Source: Alteromonas sp. KUL106 | Lineage (GTDB): Bacteria > Pseudomonadota > Gammaproteobacteria > Enterobacterales > Alteromonadaceae | NCBI RefSeq assembly: GCF_009811415.1 | Contig: NZ_BLIG01000037.1 | Location: 51,895 to 115,894, forward strand | Reading direction: 5' to 3' | DNA: 64,000 nt | Shown: positions 47,673 through 56,234 of the stretch, piece after piece | How the letters are laid out: every line of letters starts with the position of its first letter | How positions within the stretch are numbered: position 1 is the stretch's first letter | Made by a program: the position numbers and the translations under genes | The notes under the pieces: generated by a model | The model's input: the letters and a program-made list of their open reading frames with translations, nothing else | The model's database searches: none | What the model was told of the DNA's origin: nothing

Positions 47673-48083
47673 ATGGGCAAATTAACCTTGGCGCTTGTCG
47701 CGCATGATCATAAAAAACCTGAATTGCTAGCATGGGTTAAGCAGCACATTGATGTGTTAAAACAGTGCAATTTAGTTGGTACAGGAACCACAGGCGGTTT
47801 GATTGCCAGCGAAACCGGACTAGAAGTCACACGCTATAAAAGTGGCCCACTTGGCGGTGATCAGCAAATAGGAGCGCTTATTGCTGAAAACAAGTTAGAT
47901 GCACTTTTCTTCTTTTGGGATCCGCTGAATCCAGCCCCTCACGACCCTGACGTGAAAGCGCTGTTGCGTCTGTGTTCGGTATGGAATGTACCGGTGGCCT
48001 GCACACCAGCAACAGCTGATCTGATAATAACGTCGCCGCTTTTCTTGTCACCAGACTACAAGCCGGTAAAACCGAATTTTTAG
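47673..48083 (+). CDS. mgsA: Methylglyoxal synthase
   Basis: The start is placed at the ATG at 47673 (136 residues, close to B. subtilis MgsA), with TGGAAATCAA upstream; an ATG at 47613 would give 156 residues with a non-conserved extension. Catalytic features are the aspartate in [14 protein letters not shown] and the histidine in [23 protein letters not shown] is the phosphate-loop start. It converts dihydroxyacetone phosphate to methylglyoxal, a bypass of lower glycolysis under phosphate limitation. A terminator follows. Confidence 0.95.
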   Translation: MGKLTLALVAHDHKKPELLAWVKQHIDVLKQCNLVGTGTTGGLIASETGLEVTRYKSGPLGGDQQIGALIAENKLDALFFFWDPLNPAPHDPDVKALLRLCSVWNVPVACTPATADLIITSPLFLSPDYKPVKPNF

Positions 48084-48156
48084 CGTCGGCGTTCATCTCA
48101 AACTGGGTCGCAACAACTATGATTGACGAAACGGAATTTGTTTGAAAACCAGCGAT

Positions 48157-48183
48157 AAAAAAGGCTGGCAAAGGCCAGCCTTT
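48157..48183. terminator. Bidirectional terminator between mgsA and the Spy-like gene
   Basis: AAAAAAGGCTGGC-AAAG-GCCAGCCTTT is a perfect 7-bp GC stem with A and T flanks between convergent genes. Confidence 0.85.
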
Positions 48184-48212
48184 AGTACAGTGAGTTGGGG
48201 TATTATTGACTG

Positions 48213-49094
48213 TTATGAACGCAGTAAATCACGCAGTTTTCTAGCATCTTCACGCTGTGCTTTTAACTCAGCTTGCTGCTGGGGCGTGAGTATGGCAAAC
48301 ATGGCTTGGCGCTGTTTGGCTTTCTCTACTCCAGCACTGACAAGGCGATCTTTGTATTGAGCGATAAGCGCGTTCCACGCGTCTTGTGAGAAAGACGAGC
48401 TCCTAATGAGGTCGCGTTGGGCATCCTTGAAGCTACGAAGTGTTTCTCTATTCGCTTTCGATGTTTCCTTGAATGATTCACGAAGCTCAGCAAGATAGGC
48501 CAGTTGATCATCGGTCAGCGCTATGCCTCTAAACGGCATACTATTGCGCTCGTGTTCTTTGCCGCTGCTTTCACCTTTTCCGTGACCGTGGAATTTTTTG
48601 CTTTTGCCCTCGCTATTCATACGTTTCGCAAATTGTGATTTTTGCTCGTCAGATGCGTCGCGACGCTTATTGCCTCTCGCTGCTTTTTTTTCTTCCCTAC
48701 TTTTCTCTCGCGCTACCACTTTGGCTTGCTGCTCTTCATTTAGCACGTTAAAAATATCGTGGCGCAGTTGCGCCAGCGCAAAATGTTTCGACTCACGGTT
48801 TTCAATTTGAGAGTGAACAAAGGTACTGATTTGGCTTTCAGTGGCGTTCTCAAAATCGAAGTTTGGCTTCTCAAAAGCACCGCGCTCAGGTCGAGGGTGA
48901 GCGTCTTTGAAGGCACTCACGAGTGTTTTTATCTCTTCACGCTGGAGGTCACTTAATTCAAGGCCGCGAAGGTGTTTAACCATTTCTTTAATCGGTTCGT
49001 GGTGACGCATACCAAGGCCCGAAGGCTTGGCCCACGTAAGGCCACTTAAGCTAATCGCCGCTACCGTTGCACTAGCAATTAATAACTTTTTCAT
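48213..49094 (-). CDS. Spy/CpxP (LTXXQ-motif) family periplasmic protein
   Basis: The 293-residue protein has a signal peptide (cleavage near residue 22, TWA-KPS). The mature chain is highly charged and helical and carries four variants of the LTxxQ motif: LSDLQREEIK, LNEEQQAKV, LTDDQLAYL and LTPQQQAEL. The family includes CpxP, which inhibits the sensor CpxA, and the chaperone Spy. At 293 residues it is nearly twice as long as either and seems to hold two repeats of the unit. It is divergent from cpxRA with a CpxR box in between, so a CpxP-like role is likely. AAGGAG precedes the ATG. Confidence 0.88.
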   Translation of the reverse strand: MKKLLIASATVAAISLSGLTWAKPSGLGMRHHEPIKEMVKHLRGLELSDLQREEIKTLVSAFKDAHPRPERGAFEKPNFDFENATESQISTFVHSQIENRESKHFALAQLRHDIFNVLNEEQQAKVVAREKSREEKKAARGNKRRDASDEQKSQFAKRMNSEGKSKKFHGHGKGESSGKEHERNSMPFRGIALTDDQLAYLAELRESFKETSKANRETLRSFKDAQRDLIRSSSFSQDAWNALIAQYKDRLVSAGVEKAKQRQAMFAILTPQQQAELKAQREDARKLRDLLRS

Positions 49095-49161
49095 TATCGT
49101 CTCCTTGTTGTTCGGACACGATAATAGTAGCGCTCATCAAAAAGAAAGCTGTCAACACACT

Positions 49162-49177
49162 GTAAAGCTTATGTAAA
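49162..49177. promoter_or_regulatory. CpxR-type box between the Spy-like gene and cpxR
   Basis: GTAAA-GCTTAT-GTAAA is an exact direct repeat of the CpxR half-site with a six-base spacer. It lies in the divergent promoter region and could control both the Spy-like gene and cpxRA. Confidence 0.75.
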
Positions 49178-49334
49178 GGTGATGCCGTTTCGTGATGGTA
49201 ACGGTCTGAAAAGATATAGTATGCGTTTGAATATGGCTTTCGATAACTCTTGAAAGACTCGCTTCAAGCGTGGGTTGAAGTTTATTTCGTTTACAGGCAC
49301 TTTCATGAATCTAGCAGCTAAAGAGTTTAATACC

Positions 49335-50048
49335 ATGAGTTCAGATTTTCACTTGCAGTCTATCCTTGTTATTGATGATGACCTTGAGTTAACCGACATG
49401 CTTTCTACTTACTTGTCGGGTATGGGCTATCAGGTACAGGTGCAAAATGATGGATATGATGGCTTGTCGGAGGCTGTATCAGGGCGTCATTACGACCTTA
49501 TCCTTCTGGATGTGATGATGCCTAAAATGGACGGCTTTGATGTATTGAAAAAGCTCAGAGCAAGCCACAGCACACCGGTGCTTATGCTTACCGCACGAGG
49601 CGATGATTACGACCGCATTTTAGGCCTTGAAATGGGCGCGGATGATTATTTGCCTAAACCATTTAATCACAGAGAATTGGTGGCCCGCATAAAAGCCATT
49701 GTTCGTCGTCATAACCTGTCAGCGTCGGGAGGGGCTGTTGAGCAAGACTTATATGTAAATGGCGTTTTCTTAAGCCCGAGTAGCCAACTGGCCAAAGTAG
49801 ACGATGTAGAGTTAACCCTCACCACGACAGAGTTTTTAATTTTACGTCTGCTTATGCTCAATGCTGCGCAGCGAGTGACCAAAGAAGAAATAAGTTTAAA
49901 GGTACTCGGTAAGCCGCTACAAGCGTTTGACAGAAGTATTGATATGCATGTGAGTAATTTACGCAAGAAAATCAGTGCAGTGGCCGTTGATGAAAAAATC
50001 AAAACCATTCGAGGGGTAGGGTATATGTTAATTGTTGGAAACCGATAA
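49335..50048 (+). CDS. cpxR: Response regulator CpxR (OmpR family)
   Basis: The start is placed at the ATG at 49335 (237 residues), since upstream in-frame starts (TTG at 49275, ATG at 49305) only add a non-conserved tail. The receiver domain has the acidic pocket IDDD (14-16), phospho-acceptor Asp59 in LILLDVMMPKMDG and the conserved Lys in DDYLPKPFNHREL. The C-terminal winged-helix domain ends RSIDMHVSNLRKKI...IKTIRGVGYML. It aligns closely with E. coli CpxR. The stop overlaps the cpxA start (TAATG). Confidence 0.93.
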   Translation: MSSDFHLQSILVIDDDLELTDMLSTYLSGMGYQVQVQNDGYDGLSEAVSGRHYDLILLDVMMPKMDGFDVLKKLRASHSTPVLMLTARGDDYDRILGLEMGADDYLPKPFNHRELVARIKAIVRRHNLSASGGAVEQDLYVNGVFLSPSSQLAKVDDVELTLTTTEFLILRLLMLNAAQRVTKEEISLKVLGKPLQAFDRSIDMHVSNLRKKISAVAVDEKIKTIRGVGYMLIVGNR

Positions 50049-51421
50049 TGGTAAAAATCTTACGCAGTTTAAACCCTACACGAGCTATTATGGGCCGGCT
50101 GTTTCTTTGGTTTTGGGCGACCTTTATGGTTACCTCACTTTTGGCGATATGGGGAAGTCGTCTTTTTTTCGAAGATCTTCAAGTTGTGCAAATAAAGCCC
50201 CGTGAAGTTGCTGATTTAAATCAGGCCATTGAACGCATGGAACGTGAGCGTTTTCAAAATATGCCATTCGAGGAAGCGCTGGATCGAAGTTCACGGGGAA
50301 TAAGAGGAAGGCTCATTGCGATCGATGTGTTGGATAATCGTTTAATTTCAGGCGGGGGACCACCACTGCGTAATAACGACAAAGACGATTTGTTACGTTT
50401 AATAGGCCAAACGTCACCTATTGCTGTTGAGCGCGGGGCGTTTAAAATTATAGGCCCTTTATTCTTTGAACGTAATGGCAAGCGATATGCACTTTTCTCA
50501 GTAAAGTTTGATATGCCTGAGAAGAGAACGCCTCCTGTATTACTTTTTCTGTCTATCGCTGTTATTACCACTATTCTCTTAAGCTGGCTGTTTGCTAAGT
50601 CACTCACAACGCCTATCTTGCATATTCAAAGCTCGGCAAGGCGCATTGCGGGTGGAGACTGGCAATCTCGAGTGGGCAGCGCTGCGAGGCGTCAGGATGA
50701 GCTAGGGCAACTCGCTCGCGACTTTAACAAAATGGCAGAACAGTTAGAGACGATGTGGGGGGCGCAAAAGCGACTGTTGGCCGATGTATCCCACGAGCTG
50801 CGTTCGCCGCTTGCTCGCCTGCAGATGGCGTTAGGCCTTGCTTATCAGCAAAATGTAGACCCTGATACGTTATCACGGGTTGAGCGAGAAGCTGACCGCA
50901 TGGAAGCACTCATTGCGCAGTTGCTCACCTTAAGCCGCGCTGAATCTGGTGAGGCAACTATCCAAAAGCAAGCATTAACGCTTGTGCTAAACGATGTGCT
51001 CACCGATGCGAACTTTGAAGCGGCTAACAGAAACAAGCAGTTACAAATAGACGAAATACCTAAAATGACCGTACTTATTGACAGTATGATGTTTTGTCGC
51101 GCCGTTGAGAATGTTCTGCGCAACGCCATCCGCCATAGTAAGTTCATGACACATATATCGTTTAGCGAAAATAATAAGCACTGGTGTATTCATATCACAG
51201 ACGATGGTGATGGGCTCACGGCTGAAGAATGCGAACGGATATTTTCCCCATTTTATCGCGCAACCCTTGCTCGGGAACGAGAGTCCGGCGGTGTCGGCCT
51301 GGGTTTATCCATTGCAAAAGCGGCAGTTGAGTTGCATCATGGGCGCATTATTGCTGAACCTGCTGAGCGCGGTGGGCTGCGTGTTACCTTGTCTTTTCCA
51401 AAGTCTTTAGATGATGAATGA
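50048..51421 (+). CDS. cpxA: Envelope-stress sensor histidine kinase CpxA
   Basis: The 457-residue protein has a transmembrane helix (about 16-36), a periplasmic domain (about 37-160) and a second helix (about 161-182). HAMP and a HisKA domain with VSHELRSPLARLQMALGLA follow. The HATPase domain has NVLRNAIRHS (N box), DDGDG and GGVGLGLSIAKAAVELH. CpxA phosphorylates CpxR in response to misfolded envelope proteins. Adjacency to cpxR and to a Spy/CpxP-like gene supports the assignment over other OmpR-family kinases. Confidence 0.93.
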   Translation: MVKILRSLNPTRAIMGRLFLWFWATFMVTSLLAIWGSRLFFEDLQVVQIKPREVADLNQAIERMERERFQNMPFEEALDRSSRGIRGRLIAIDVLDNRLISGGGPPLRNNDKDDLLRLIGQTSPIAVERGAFKIIGPLFFERNGKRYALFSVKFDMPEKRTPPVLLFLSIAVITTILLSWLFAKSLTTPILHIQSSARRIAGGDWQSRVGSAARRQDELGQLARDFNKMAEQLETMWGAQKRLLADVSHELRSPLARLQMALGLAYQQNVDPDTLSRVEREADRMEALIAQLLTLSRAESGEATIQKQALTLVLNDVLTDANFEAANRNKQLQIDEIPKMTVLIDSMMFCRAVENVLRNAIRHSKFMTHISFSENNKHWCIHITDDGDGLTAEECERIFSPFYRATLARERESGGVGLGLSIAKAAVELHHGRIIAEPAERGGLRVTLSFPKSLDDE

Positions 51422-51471
51422 CAGGGACAATGGCCATCTATGAGCGCGCCGTGATTGTATAAAGGATATTT

Positions 51472-52449
51472 ATGAACTGGACGCTTACGTCTGAAAATAA
51501 CTTAGCAAGCACCTTTGCCTCACATATCAATCCTTTTTGGCTCGACCGTGTTACTGAGGGGCATTTCCTTGGCAAAGGAAACATTAAGGTGCGTTTCGCT
51601 CACTGCATTCCCGAATCGCCGAGGGCAACCATTGTTATTTGCTCGGGGCGCATTGAATCGTATCTGAAATACAAAGAGTTTATTTACGATTTATATCAAA
51701 ATGGCTTTGCCGTATTTATCTTAGATCATAGAGGGCAGGGCCTGTCAGATAGAATGACAAGCGATCCACAGCACGGCTACGTTGAGCATTTTGATGACTA
51801 TGTTGACGACTTCGTCATGTTTGTAGACTCAATCGTTAAGCCTTTGCAGCAAGGACCTTTGTTTTTGGTTTGTCATTCAATGGGGGGAGCGATTGGCGCG
51901 CTTACATTATTGCGTCTGCCTAATCTGTTTTCCAAAGCAGTACTTGCCTCTCCAATGTTTGGTATAAAACCTTCGTTACCAAATTGGTTAGCAAACGGTT
52001 TAATTCGCACAGGCCTCGCCGTTAACAGGATGGCAAAGAAAGACGCCGGTTACTTTTTTGGCCAAACCCCGTATATCGCGTTTCCTTTTTCATTGAATAA
52101 GCTCACCCACAGCAAAACACGCTATGCGTTATTTCGAGAGCTCTATGATGAAGAGCAAGATATCCAGCTTGGCGGCGTAACCACAGAGTGGCTAGCCGCC
52201 GCGCACCAAGCAATGAACAAGATTGAAAGTAGTGCGCGAGCCATAACAACACCAACGCTAGTGTTAAGCGCAGATGATGACGCAATAATAGATAACAAAC
52301 GCCAGCGCCGTGTTGCGCAACAGATGCCAAATGCCACATTAGAAATTGTGCCTCGAGCGTATCATGAGCTGTTTACAGAGTCTGACGAAATTCGTGAGCG
52401 TTCGCTTTCTCGTATTCTCGACTTTTTGGCAAATGAGCAGGACCTGTAG
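51472..52449 (+). CDS. Alpha/beta hydrolase, lysophospholipase L2 (PldB)-like
   Basis: The 325-residue hydrolase has the oxyanion segment FILDHRGQGLSDR, followed by HGYVEHFDDYVDD, which is characteristic of PldB. The nucleophile elbow is LVCHSMGGAIG. The acid residue lies in VLSADDDAIID and the catalytic His in PRAYHELFTESDEIRE. PldB-type enzymes cleave lysophospholipids at the inner membrane. AAAGGA precedes the ATG. It is 50 bases after cpxA and may be cotranscribed with it. Confidence 0.88.
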   Translation: MNWTLTSENNLASTFASHINPFWLDRVTEGHFLGKGNIKVRFAHCIPESPRATIVICSGRIESYLKYKEFIYDLYQNGFAVFILDHRGQGLSDRMTSDPQHGYVEHFDDYVDDFVMFVDSIVKPLQQGPLFLVCHSMGGAIGALTLLRLPNLFSKAVLASPMFGIKPSLPNWLANGLIRTGLAVNRMAKKDAGYFFGQTPYIAFPFSLNKLTHSKTRYALFRELYDEEQDIQLGGVTTEWLAAAHQAMNKIESSARAITTPTLVLSADDDAIIDNKRQRRVAQQMPNATLEIVPRAYHELFTESDEIRERSLSRILDFLANEQDL

Positions 52450-52504
52450 TTCTTGCGTGCATCGTCGCCTCAGACTCAGACGAGTAAATTAGCTGCTGCT
52501 CGCT

Positions 52505-52526
52505 AAGCGTTTAAGGCCGCTTTTTT
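52505..52526 (+). terminator. Weak intrinsic terminator after the PldB-like gene
   Basis: AAGCG-TTTAAGGC-CGCTTTTTT has only a 5-bp stem but six T residues. It lies 55 bases after the stop. Confidence 0.45.
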
Positions 52527-52625
52527 ATGTTCACTCGTTATAAAAAGCGGGTGTAAAGGTGATGAATCGCAGTGTTTCGTTATAAAATAAACCGGTTATC
52601 AATTATTAAGGTAGTTTAGTAAAGC

Positions 52626-53090
52626 ATGCTCGATATCGTACTTTATCAGCCAGAGATTCCGCCGAATACTGGAAATATCATCCGTTTATGCGCAAACAGT
52701 GGCTTCACCTTACACCTGATTGAACCTTTAGGGTTTGAATGGGACGACAAGCGGGTACGTCGCGCTGGCTTAGACTATCACGAATTTGCACACGTCAAGC
52801 GCCACGCGAGTTTAGACGCATACCTTGAAGAGGCGAAACCTAAGCGTGTCTTTGCTTGCACAACGAAGGGGAAAGCGTTTCATAGCGATGTAGCGTATCA
52901 AAAAGGCGATGCGCTTATCTTTGGGCCAGAAACGCGAGGTTTACCGGATGACTACATTCAATCTCTTCCTCCCGAGCAGCGTGTTCGCATTCCTATGTTG
53001 CCAGACAGTCGCAGTATGAACTTGTCTAATGCGGTCTCTGTGTTCGTGTACGAAAGCTGGCGTCAGATGGGATATGAAGGAGCGCGCTAG
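52626..53090 (+). CDS. trmL: tRNA (cytidine(34)-2'-O)-methyltransferase
   Basis: This 154-residue SPOUT-class methyltransferase has [18 protein letters not shown] at the N-terminus and the knot motifs [15 protein letters not shown] and [20 protein letters not shown]. It methylates the wobble nucleotide of tRNA-Leu isoacceptors. The length is typical (E. coli TrmL 157). Confidence 0.97.
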   Translation: MLDIVLYQPEIPPNTGNIIRLCANSGFTLHLIEPLGFEWDDKRVRRAGLDYHEFAHVKRHASLDAYLEEAKPKRVFACTTKGKAFHSDVAYQKGDALIFGPETRGLPDDYIQSLPPEQRVRIPMLPDSRSMNLSNAVSVFVYESWRQMGYEGAR

Positions 53091-53149
53091 CGGCTTTGAA
53101 ACCATCGTTTTTCTCTACGACTTGTCATCAGGGACTCATGTTACTTAAC

Positions 53150-53165
53150 GTAAAGACTTCGTAAA
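53150..53165. promoter_or_regulatory. CpxR-type box upstream of the exported protein gene at 53246
   Basis: GTAAA-GACTTC-GTAAA has the same half-sites and six-base spacer as the box at 49162. It lies 81 bases before the ATG at 53246, a normal activating position for CpxR. Confidence 0.65.
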
Positions 53166-53245
53166 GCGCCAGAGAGTCAGCTTTCGTTCAGCTTCACTCA
53201 TTAATATAGCCTGTGAACATGTACAAATGAGTTAGGAGTAGCACT

Positions 53246-53638
53246 ATGAAACGCATGACACTGGGTATTATTACTGGCGTTTGTTTACTGGTTGCGGGGC
53301 AAGCAAGCGCGCATTCGGGTCATCATTCTCACGCTCAAAGAGGAATAAGTGACGGTGTGACGGTGATTACGCAGCCTGTTCGCGCTCTCGTCGATGTAGC
53401 AATTAGCATTCCTGAAATTGGGCTTTACGTTAACGTGTTACCCGGCGCGCATAGGGTTGAGGTTATCGATAATCATCGTTACTACGTTGCCAATGATCAT
53501 TATTATCGAAAACATGGCAACCGTTATGTGGTGGTCGACTCACCCTACAAAAAGGCGAAAAAAGTTAAACGGCATAAACGCAATCATCAAAGCTACAGGG
53601 ACAATTCAAAAGTTATTGTGGTGAGGGAAGGTCGCTAA
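53246..53638 (+). CDS. Small exported His/Lys-rich protein (DUF6515-like)
   Basis: The 130-residue protein has a signal peptide cleaved at ASA-HSG (about residue 22). It starts with a histidine cluster (HSGHHSHAQ). The core VLPGAHRVEVIDNHRYYVANDHYYRKHGNRYVVVDSP resembles the YY-repeat core of DUF6515-type exported proteins. The C-terminus is strongly basic (KKAKKVKRHKRNH). The function is unknown; the His cluster could bind metal. TAGGAG lies upstream of the ATG and an upstream CpxR-type box suggests an envelope-stress role. Confidence 0.75.
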   Translation: MKRMTLGIITGVCLLVAGQASAHSGHHSHAQRGISDGVTVITQPVRALVDVAISIPEIGLYVNVLPGAHRVEVIDNHRYYVANDHYYRKHGNRYVVVDSPYKKAKKVKRHKRNHQSYRDNSKVIVVREGR

Positions 53639-53660
53639 TTGCTCGCTGAATTAGCAAGAT

Positions 53661-53695
53661 AAAAAAGAAGCGTAATTTGATTACGCTTCTTTTTT
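53661..53695. terminator. Bidirectional terminator overlapping the gpsA 3' end
   Basis: AAGAAGCGTAAT-TTG-ATTACGCTTCTT is a 12-bp perfect stem with A and T runs on either side. One arm encodes the last codons and stop of gpsA on the minus strand, so the terminator is shared by the two convergent genes. Confidence 0.88.
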
Positions 53696-54697
53696 GAGAT
53701 CTCGACCAAGCAGGGTTAAAGCCGCTTCTTTAGGTGATTTACCATGATAAAGCACAGCGTATATCTGTTCACAAATCGGCATTTCTACGCCCACTTTTTC
53801 AGATAATACATGCACTTCTTCCGTATTGCGGTACCCTTCAACAACCTGACCAATTTCTTCCATGGCTACATCTACGCTTTTACCTTGGCCTAATGCCAAA
53901 CCAAAGCGACGATTGCGCGATTGATTGTCTGTGCAGGTTAATACTAAATCACCAAGGCCCGCCATACCCATAAACGTTTCTGGGTTTGCACCTAGCTTCA
54001 CCCCCAAACGAGTGAGTTCTGCTAAGCCTCGGGTGATCAAAGCAGTACGCGCATTCGCACCAAAACCAAGGCCATCTGCCAAGCCTGCGCCAATCGCGAT
54101 GACGTTTTTGACCGCGCCGCCTAGTTGAACACCAGTGAAATCAGCGTTTTTGTAAACGCGGAACGACTTTGCGCAGTGGAGCTTTTCCGCAAACTCGTCG
54201 CTTAGCGTATCGTCTGTGGAAGAGAGTGAAATAGCGGTAGGTAAACCGGCCACCATTTCTTTAGCAAAGGTGGGGCCCGATAACACGGCTAGGGGGTAAT
54301 CGGTTCCCAATATTTCCTCTGCTACATCACGCAGCAAACGACCGGTTTTGGGTTCAAGCCCTTTGGTCGCCCAAATAATACGATGATGCGGTTTAAGTAA
54401 AGGCTTTAAGCTGTGAAGCATTGTCGAAAATGCATGACTAGGGACAACGACTAGAATGTCTTTGCTAGCCGCTACCACTTCTTCAAGATTGGCATTGACC
54501 ACTAACGCATCGGGAAACGTTGCGCCTGGAAGGTAACGGGCATTTTCTCGGCTCGCATCCATTTCAGCAATGTGATTTTCATCACGCCCCCAAAGGAGCG
54601 TTGGGTTGCCGTTTCTGGCCAGACAAAAAGCAAGGGCGGTGCCGTAAGACCCCGCCCCTAATACTGAAACTGGTGCTGAAACCTGATTCGACTTCAT
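53681..54697 (-). CDS. gpsA: Glycerol-3-phosphate dehydrogenase [NAD(P)+]
   Basis: From the ATG at 54697 (AGGTG just upstream) the protein is 338 residues; a GTG at 54703 is an alternative. It has the Rossmann motif [19 protein letters not shown], the substrate region [10 protein letters not shown] and the catalytic-lysine segment [21 protein letters not shown]. It makes sn-glycerol-3-phosphate for phospholipid synthesis. It is last in the rhodanese-grxC-secB-gpsA order shared with E. coli. Confidence 0.98.
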   Translation of the reverse strand: MKSNQVSAPVSVLGAGSYGTALAFCLARNGNPTLLWGRDENHIAEMDASRENARYLPGATFPDALVVNANLEEVVAASKDILVVVPSHAFSTMLHSLKPLLKPHHRIIWATKGLEPKTGRLLRDVAEEILGTDYPLAVLSGPTFAKEMVAGLPTAISLSSTDDTLSDEFAEKLHCAKSFRVYKNADFTGVQLGGAVKNVIAIGAGLADGLGFGANARTALITRGLAELTRLGVKLGANPETFMGMAGLGDLVLTCTDNQSRNRRFGLALGQGKSVDVAMEEIGQVVEGYRNTEEVHVLSEKVGVEMPICEQIYAVLYHGKSPKEAALTLLGRDLKKEA

Positions 54698-54707
54698 GTT
54701 CACCTAA

Positions 54708-55217
54708 TTAGGCGTCCATCTTTGGCGCTTCGCCTTGCGCTTGCTGTGCACGTTTTTGAACGTAAGCGGCAAAAATAGCGTCAAAGTTTACAGGTGCTAA
54801 GTTAAGTGGAGGGAAAGTTCCACGGTTAACCAAGTTAGAAATCGCTTCACGCGCATACGGGAAAAGCATGTTCGGGCAGAACGAACCTAACGTGTGTGCT
54901 TTGTTCTGGTCAGGCATTTCACCAATGGCAAATATACCTGCTTGTTGAACTTCACAAAGGAACGCGGTCTCTTCACCTAGCGTCGCCGTTACGGTTACTG
55001 AAAGCACAACTTCAAATACATTCTCGTCTAGCTTGTTCGTGCTAGTGTCGATATCAAGTTTAATTTCTGGCTTCCACTCTTTTGTGAATATAGCCGGTGC
55101 GTTTGGAGATTCAAAAGAGATGTCTTTTGTATAGATACGCTGAACATTGAACTGAGCACCCTGCTGTGCCTGTGCGCCTGTTGCTTCACCGTTGTTTGTC
55201 TGATTTTCGTCAGCCAT
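54708..55217 (-). CDS. secB: Protein-export chaperone SecB
   Basis: The 169-residue protein contains [30 protein letters not shown] and [42 protein letters not shown], the conserved SecB core. Polar Gln/Asn-rich N-terminal and Gln/Ala-rich C-terminal tails flank it. As a cytosolic tetramer it keeps preproteins unfolded and delivers them to SecA. It is ten bases upstream of gpsA. Confidence 0.98.
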   Translation of the reverse strand: MADENQTNNGEATGAQAQQGAQFNVQRIYTKDISFESPNAPAIFTKEWKPEIKLDIDTSTNKLDENVFEVVLSVTVTATLGEETAFLCEVQQAGIFAIGEMPDQNKAHTLGSFCPNMLFPYAREAISNLVNRGTFPPLNLAPVNFDAIFAAYVQKRAQQAQGEAPKMDA

Positions 55218-55278
55218 GGTATTTCCTATTTAATTGTCGTTTTAATTTAATGTAGTGCGTTGCTGTATGCGCTGACGC

Positions 55279-55539
55279 TTACGCTAAACCTAACATGGGG
55301 TTTAGTTTGCTTTGGGCTTCTAACGCCATCATATCATCACAGCCACCAATGTGCTGGTCGTCTATGAAAATTTGCGGAACAGTCCAGCCGCCGTTAGCGC
55401 GCTCGATCATTTCGTCGCGAAGTTCAGGCTTTACATCTATCGGATATTCAATAAATTCTACACCTTTTTGCGTTAACAGTGCTTTTGCACGGTGGCAATA
55501 AGGACAATGTCCCTTGGTGTAAAGTTCTACTTTGCTCAT
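55279..55539 (-). CDS. grxC: Glutaredoxin 3
   Basis: The 86-residue protein has the dithiol active site GHCPYCHRAKALL at residues 11-17. The cis-proline loop is WTVPQIFID and the GSH-binding GGCDD motif follows. It reduces disulfides using glutathione. It lies between the rhodanese gene and secB. Confidence 0.97.
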   Translation of the reverse strand: MSKVELYTKGHCPYCHRAKALLTQKGVEFIEYPIDVKPELRDEMIERANGGWTVPQIFIDDQHIGGCDDMMALEAQSKLNPMLGLA

Positions 55540-55551
55540 AAAGGTTACCTG

Positions 55552-55977
55552 TTATTTAGAAACGGGAAGGCTGGCGCTTTGCCATGCGTTCATTCCGCCT
55601 TTTAATACATTCACATTAGCGAAGCCATCTTTCTGCATCGCATTTGCCGTACCACGAGCCTGATTACCCATAGCGCATACTACGATAATGGGTGTGTCTT
55701 TACTGTTTTCAAGTTTCTTGAAGTTTTTCTCACGCAACTCTTCAGGTTTAATTTGTCTGGCTCCTAAAATGTGACCAGCCTTAAACTCTTTTGCGGGGCG
55801 TATGTCTAACACTATTGCATCATTTTTGTTTATTAAAAGTGTTGCTTCGTGTGTACTTAATTCTTTAACTGGCGATGTCCATGCGCTGATATAGCTAAAT
55901 ATCAACATCGCCACAAGTGCAACCCAAATACCAGCAAGAATAAAATTGTTGCTAGCAAATTCAATTAGTTGATCCAT
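55552..55977 (-). CDS. Membrane-anchored rhodanese-like protein (YibN type)
   Basis: The 141-residue protein has an N-terminal transmembrane helix (about 10-30, NFILAGIWVALVAMLIFSYI) and a rhodanese domain (about 40-138). The active-site loop is VVCAMGNQARG, with the catalytic cysteine; IVLDIRPAKEFKAGHILGA is the CH2A motif. It is likely a single-domain sulfurtransferase on the cytoplasmic face. The rhodanese-grxC-secB-gpsA neighbourhood is widely conserved. Confidence 0.93.
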   Translation of the reverse strand: MDQLIEFASNNFILAGIWVALVAMLIFSYISAWTSPVKELSTHEATLLINKNDAIVLDIRPAKEFKAGHILGARQIKPEELREKNFKKLENSKDTPIIVVCAMGNQARGTANAMQKDGFANVNVLKGGMNAWQSASLPVSK

Positions 55978-56234
55978 TACCTCTAACCCTGTCTACAGAC
56001 CATGAAAAGTGTGCAAAGTATATAGAAAACTGGGCGAGAAACCAGCCTACCTTCGCGTAAGATGCGTGTAAGACCTAATGTATCTTTGGCAAATACTTTA
56101 GATGATTGATATTACGAATAAATTGCACTGGGCTTATGGATAGTCGTCAGATACACTTGATTTGAGTATTAGCAGCAATGATGGACATTCGGTATTTCAT
56201 TATTGACTTTTAGTTGAGGTTCTAAGCGCACGTT

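Noticed and set aside
49275..49334. 20-residue N-terminal extension of CpxR from a TTG start
   Set aside because: The extension is absent from CpxR homologues and the ATG at 49335 gives the family-standard N-terminus.
52551..52570. GTGTAAAGGTGATG upstream of trmL, sharing 13 bases with the sequence at the CpxR box near 49174
   Set aside because: Only one GTAAA half-site is present, with no correctly spaced partner, so a CpxR site is not supported.
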